Part shown: in pieces, positions 60,962 through 64,000 of the stretch
Layout: each line of letters starts with the position of its first letter
Position numbering within the stretch: the stretch's first letter is position 1
Assembly: GCA_036490515.1 (NCBI GenBank)
Contig: DASXDU010000007.1
Span: 284,620-348,619, forward strand
Length of the DNA: 64,000 nt
Direction: 5' to 3'
Source: Palsa-1150 sp036490515
GTDB lineage: Bacteria > Myxococcota_A > Polyangia > Polyangiales > Polyangiaceae
Notes under the pieces: model-generated
Seen by the model: only the letters and a program-made list of their open reading frames with translations
The model's database searches: none
What the model was told of the DNA's origin: nothing
Translations under genes and position numbers: made by a program

Positions 60962-62074
60962 ATGTCCCTCAAGATCGACCAGGACCATTCCCGCTTCCGG
61001 GCCATCGTCCGCGGCAAGATCCGGCAGAACCTGCGCAAATACATCTCGCAGGGGGAGCTCGTCGGTCGGAAGGGGAAGGACCTGGTATCCATCCCGATCC
61101 CGCAGATCGACATCCCGCACTTCTCGTTCGGTGACCGGCAGCGCGGCGGTGCCGGGCAGGGGGATGGGGAACCAGGGGATCCCATCGGGGGCGATGCCGA
61201 GGAGGGCGACGGCGACGGGCGACAGGCCGGGCAAAGCCCGGGCGAGCACGCCCTCGAGGTGGACGTCACGCTCGACGAGCTCGCGGCCATTCTGGGCGAA
61301 GAGCTCGAGCTGCCTGACATCCAGGACAAGGGCAAGAGCAAGATCATCAACGCGAAGGACCGCTACACGAGCATCCGCCGCGTCGGCCCCGAGTCGCTGC
61401 GCAACTTCAAGAGGACCTACCGCGAGGCGCTGAAGCGGCAGATTGCGATGGGCACGTACACACCAGGCAATCCGGTCGTCGTGCCCATCCCGAGCGACAA
61501 GCGCTACCGGAGCTGGAAGACGGAGGCCGAGCCCGTCGCAAACGCGGTCATCATCTACATGATGGACGTGTCGGGTTCGATGGGTGACGAGCAAAAGGAG
61601 ATCGTCCGCATCGAGAGCTTCTGGATCGACGCGTGGCTCCAGAAGCAGTACCGCGGCCTCGAGAGCCGCTACATCATCCACGACGCCGTCGCGCGCGAGG
61701 TCGACCGCGACACGTTCTTCCACACGAGGGAGAGCGGCGGGACGATGATCTCGAGCGCGTACAAGCTCTGCTCGCAGCTGGTCGACGATCACTATCCTCC
61801 GGAGGAGTGGAACATCTACCCGTTCCACTTCTCGGACGGTGACAACTGGTCGATGGACGACACGCTCCTCTGCGTCGAGATACTGAAGAACAAGGTCCTG
61901 CCGCGCGTGAACATGTTCGCGTATGGGCAGGTCGAGAGCCCCTATGGGTCTGGTCAGTTCATCAAGGACCTGCGCGAGCACTTCGGCAAGGACGACCGAG
62001 TGACGACCAGCGAGATCCGTGACAAGGACGCGATCGTCGGGTCCATCAAGGAGTTCCTCGGCAAGGGTGCTTGA
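60962..62074 (+). CDS. DUF444 protein (YeaH/YhbH family)
   Basis: 370 residues from ATG 60962. The N-terminal 100 residues are basic with a Gly/Asp-rich loop (GGAGQGDGEPGDPIGGDAEE). The rest contains a von Willebrand-A-like fold: VIIYMMDVSGSMGDEQKEIV (MIDAS-like DVSGSMG), TMISSAYKLC and NIYPFHFSDGDNWSMDDTLL. In E. coli YeaH acts with the PrkA-type kinase YeaG and SpoVR-like YcgB in nitrogen-starvation and stress responses. Here SpoVR follows two genes on, but no PrkA is in the window. It begins 39 bases after the subtilase gene on the same strand. Confidence 0.93.
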   Translation: MSLKIDQDHSRFRAIVRGKIRQNLRKYISQGELVGRKGKDLVSIPIPQIDIPHFSFGDRQRGGAGQGDGEPGDPIGGDAEEGDGDGRQAGQSPGEHALEVDVTLDELAAILGEELELPDIQDKGKSKIINAKDRYTSIRRVGPESLRNFKRTYREALKRQIAMGTYTPGNPVVVPIPSDKRYRSWKTEAEPVANAVIIYMMDVSGSMGDEQKEIVRIESFWIDAWLQKQYRGLESRYIIHDAVAREVDRDTFFHTRESGGTMISSAYKLCSQLVDDHYPPEEWNIYPFHFSDGDNWSMDDTLLCVEILKNKVLPRVNMFAYGQVESPYGSGQFIKDLREHFGKDDRVTTSEIRDKDAIVGSIKEFLGKGA

Positions 62075-62148
62075 ACCCTTCGGGTGGGGGGCCGAAATCC
62101 CTCTTCGGGACTTCACGAGGAAGCTGGGGTCGACCAAGTAGCGGGCGC

Positions 62149-62622
62149 ATGCGATCGAAGGCCGACCTCAGGAAGGAGCTCGTCGCCCGGCTCGCCGCAG
62201 ATCTCGAAACGCTTGAGAGTGCGCTTCGCGCGACGATTCAAGGCGCCACGCACGAGGAAGCAAAACCCGAGAACGACAAGGACACGCGGGCGCTCGAGCA
62301 GTCCTACCTCGCGCGGGGGCAAGCGCAGCGCGTGGACGAGCTCCGGTTGGCGCTCGCCGAGACGGAATCGCTCTTCGTCCGTGACTTCGCCGACAGTCCG
62401 GCCGCGCTCGGGGCCCTCGTCGTCGTGGACGAGGACGGCCGCGGGTCGTGGTTGTTCCTGGCACCTGCAGGCGGGGGCGCGCACCTCGCAGACGGGAAGG
62501 TCCAGGTCGTGACTCCACGTTCACCGCTGGGGCAGGCGGTCCTCGGGAAGCGCGCAGGCGATGAGGTCGAGGTGACGATCGCCGGCCGCCGGCGCACGCT
62601 TCACGTGGTCGACGTGCGCTGA
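62149..62622 (+). CDS. GreA/GreB-like protein
   Basis: 157 residues from ATG 62149 (MRSKADLRKELVARLAADLE). The N-terminal half is a charged coiled coil (residues 1-75). The C-terminal half is the FKBP-like GreA/GreB domain: GALVVVDEDGRGSWLFLAPA, then TPRSPLGQAVLGKRAGDEVE and VTIAGRRRTLHVVDVR. Gre factors bind the secondary channel of RNA polymerase; two acidic residues at the coil tip are needed for cleavage. Here the acidic tip is not obvious in the sequence, so it may instead be a Gre-like anti-cleavage factor or a Rnk/CarD-type interactor. Placed between DUF444 and SpoVR, an uncommon insertion. Confidence 0.85.
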   Translation: MRSKADLRKELVARLAADLETLESALRATIQGATHEEAKPENDKDTRALEQSYLARGQAQRVDELRLALAETESLFVRDFADSPAALGALVVVDEDGRGSWLFLAPAGGGAHLADGKVQVVTPRSPLGQAVLGKRAGDEVEVTIAGRRRTLHVVDVR

Positions 62623-62623
62623 G

Positions 62624-63118
62624 TTACTTGCTGCACTGCGCCTTGCAGGCCTTCGTCACGGCCTTCTTCGCGCAGCCCTCGTAGGCGGTCGCGAGCTTCT
62701 TGCCCTTGCCCTTGGGCGGCACCGCCGCGGCGTCGATGCAGGCGGCCGCGCCCTTGTCGGACCCGCAGCTGTGGAATGCGTCCATCGTGCCCTGGCAATC
62801 CGTGTCCTTGCCGCAGGCCGCGGCGGGCTTCGCGCAGGTCTTGTCGATGCACTTGCCGCAGTCCGAATCGCTCATCGCGGGAGGCGGCGGTGTGGCCGGA
62901 GTCGTGTCTGCCGGAGGGGCCGCCTTGCTCGAGTCGTCCGAGGACGCGGGCGCGGCGGCCGACGAATCCGCGGGAGCTGCCGAAGAGGCCGCGTCGGCGT
63001 TGTTCGCCGATTCGTCGGCCGGCGTCTCCGGTGGCTTCGAGCCGCCGCAGGCGACCCAGGCGAGCGGAAGGGCGGCGACGAGGAACAGGCTGGCTAGCGA
63101 GAGGTTTCGGCGGCTCAT
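62624..63118 (-). CDS. Cys-rich lipoprotein
   Basis: 164 residues. MSRRNLSLASLFLVAALPLA with lipobox AWVAC (Cys24). A long Ala/Ser/Pro/Asp linker (ADESANNADAASSAAPADSS and more) is followed by a domain of ~85 residues with ten Cys (SDCGKCIDKTCAKPAAACGK, DCQGTMDAFHSCG, CIDAAAVPPKGKGK, CAKKAVTKACKAQC). The Cys pattern (CxxC..C) resembles the short Cys-rich repeats of other Myxococcota lipoproteins. Function unknown. It is convergent with the Gre-like gene (1 base between stops) and divergent from spoVR. Confidence 0.78.
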   Translation of the reverse strand: MSRRNLSLASLFLVAALPLAWVACGGSKPPETPADESANNADAASSAAPADSSAAAPASSDDSSKAAPPADTTPATPPPPAMSDSDCGKCIDKTCAKPAAACGKDTDCQGTMDAFHSCGSDKGAAACIDAAAVPPKGKGKKLATAYEGCAKKAVTKACKAQCSK

Positions 63119-63237
63119 GGGCCCCTAGAGAAGCAAGCCCGCGGGCGGGGGGCCAGCAGAAAAAGCATGGGTGCTCCGATCCTGCTCCAACCCGGGGCCA
63201 TCCTGGGACGGTGCGGTCGTCGTGGTAGATTCCAGCC

Positions 63238-64000
63238 ATGAGCGAGTTTGCGCTGAAGACGGCGCTCCCGGCCTACCTCCGCGAGGAGCAAAGCCGCATC
63301 GAAAAGCTCGCCGCGGAGGCAGGGCTCGACTTCTTCCCGACCGTCTTCGAGATCCTCACGTACGACCAGATGAACGAGATCGCCGCGTACGGCGGCTTTC
63401 CGAATCGCTACCCGCACTGGCGCTTCGGCATGGAGTACGAGCGGCTCGCGAAGAGTACCGAATACGGGCTCTCGAAGATCTACGAGCTGGTCATCAACAA
63501 CAACCCGTCGGTCGCGTATCTGCTCGAGGGCAATAGCCTCACCGATCAGAAGCTCGTCATGTGCCACGTGCTCGGGCACGTCGATTTTTTCCGGAACAAC
63601 TTCACGTTCCGCTCGACCGATCTCGACGCTTCCGGCGTCGTGGTCGACCCGACGAAGCGCTCCGGCCGCGACTACGATCCGAACCGCAAATGGATCGACA
63701 AGATGGCGAACCACGGCGCCATCGTCCGCCGCCTCGTCGATCGGCACGGGATCGAAAAGGTGGAGACCTTCGTCGATCATTGCTTGTCGCTCGAGAACCT
63801 GATCGATCCCTGGATGCCTTTCGTCGTCAGGCACAAGCCGGAGCCGGAAGACGAAGATCCGGCCGAAGTCGATGTCCCTCGCCTGAAGGCGAAGGAGTAC
63901 ATGGACAAGTTCATCAACCCCGAGGAGTACCTCGAGGAGCAAAAGAAGAAGATCCTCGCCGAGCGCGACCGCTCGAAGGGAAAATTCCCGAAAGAAGCGT
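63238..64000 (+). CDS. spoVR: SpoVR/YcgB-like protein (partial, runs off the right edge)
   Basis: The first 254 residues of a SpoVR family protein, starting MSEFALKTALPAYLREEQSR at ATG 63238. Characteristic stretches: DFFPTVFEILTYDQMNEIAA, YGGFPNRYPHWRFGMEYERL, VMCHVLGHVDFFRNN and NHGAIVRRLVDRHG. Family members are ~500 residues, so about half lies beyond the window. SpoVR (YcgB in E. coli) works with YeaH/YeaG-type proteins in starvation responses; in Bacillus it is needed for cortex formation. Its pairing here with DUF444 fits this link. Confidence 0.95.
   Translation, partial: MSEFALKTALPAYLREEQSRIEKLAAEAGLDFFPTVFEILTYDQMNEIAAYGGFPNRYPHWRFGMEYERLAKSTEYGLSKIYELVINNNPSVAYLLEGNSLTDQKLVMCHVLGHVDFFRNNFTFRSTDLDASGVVVDPTKRSGRDYDPNRKWIDKMANHGAIVRRLVDRHGIEKVETFVDHCLSLENLIDPWMPFVVRHKPEPEDEDPAEVDVPRLKAKEYMDKFINPEEYLEEQKKKILAERDRSKGKFPKEA

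Overview
The window is very GC-rich and dense in lipoproteins with Ala/Gly/Ser-rich linkers, Ser/Thr kinase and receiver proteins, PilZ, SpoVR/DUF444 stress proteins and C-terminal membrane anchors. That mix is typical of Myxococcota (Polyangia-type soil bacteria). The genus cannot be fixed from the sequence, and I saw no rRNA, convincing tRNA, CRISPR array or insertion sequence.

Positions 1-18,000 form an accessory, defence-like island. It opens with the tail of an ATPase-like protein, a STAS-like DUF4325 gene, and a two-gene unit (an unknown 369-aa protein plus a PD-(D/E)XK-like protein). Small orphan genes follow (membrane/coiled-coil pair, zinc ribbon, DUF4145). The core is a type I restriction-modification locus on the minus strand: hsdR, then a cysteine-rich lipoprotein, hsdM, hsdS, a PD-(D/E)XK nuclease and an ASCH-domain protein. 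The last four overlap by a few bases. A HEPN-like gene and a small partner lie inverted between hsdR and the lipoprotein.

Positions 18,000-36,400 return to chromosomal-type genes. They include a conserved Myxococcota-type small protein with a strong terminator, a coupled unknown pair, a propeller lipoprotein, PilZ, a trypsin-like protease, a membrane glycosyltransferase-like protein, a TonB-like protein, malQ and glgX. A MacAB-like export operon (adaptor, ATPase, two permeases, all overlapping) diverges from amt. A cupin and a nitrilase-family enzyme follow.

Positions 36,400-54,500 hold a DUF885 lipoprotein, a GH16-like lipoprotein, a VOC protein, and the glyoxylate-shunt pair aceB-aceA diverging from a ScfR/RamB-like regulator. 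After these come a GMC oxidoreductase with a small partner, a large GT-C-like membrane protein, a methyltransferase, an ATP-grasp protein and several lipoproteins.

Positions 54,500-64,000 hold a GlxA/AraC regulator and a compact phosphorelay cassette (receiver, HPt, Ser/Thr kinase fused to a receiver, each overlapping by 4 bases). A subtilase with a membrane tail follows, then DUF444, a GreA/GreB-like protein and the start of spoVR, which runs off the right edge. The prkA gene usually linked to DUF444/SpoVR is not present.
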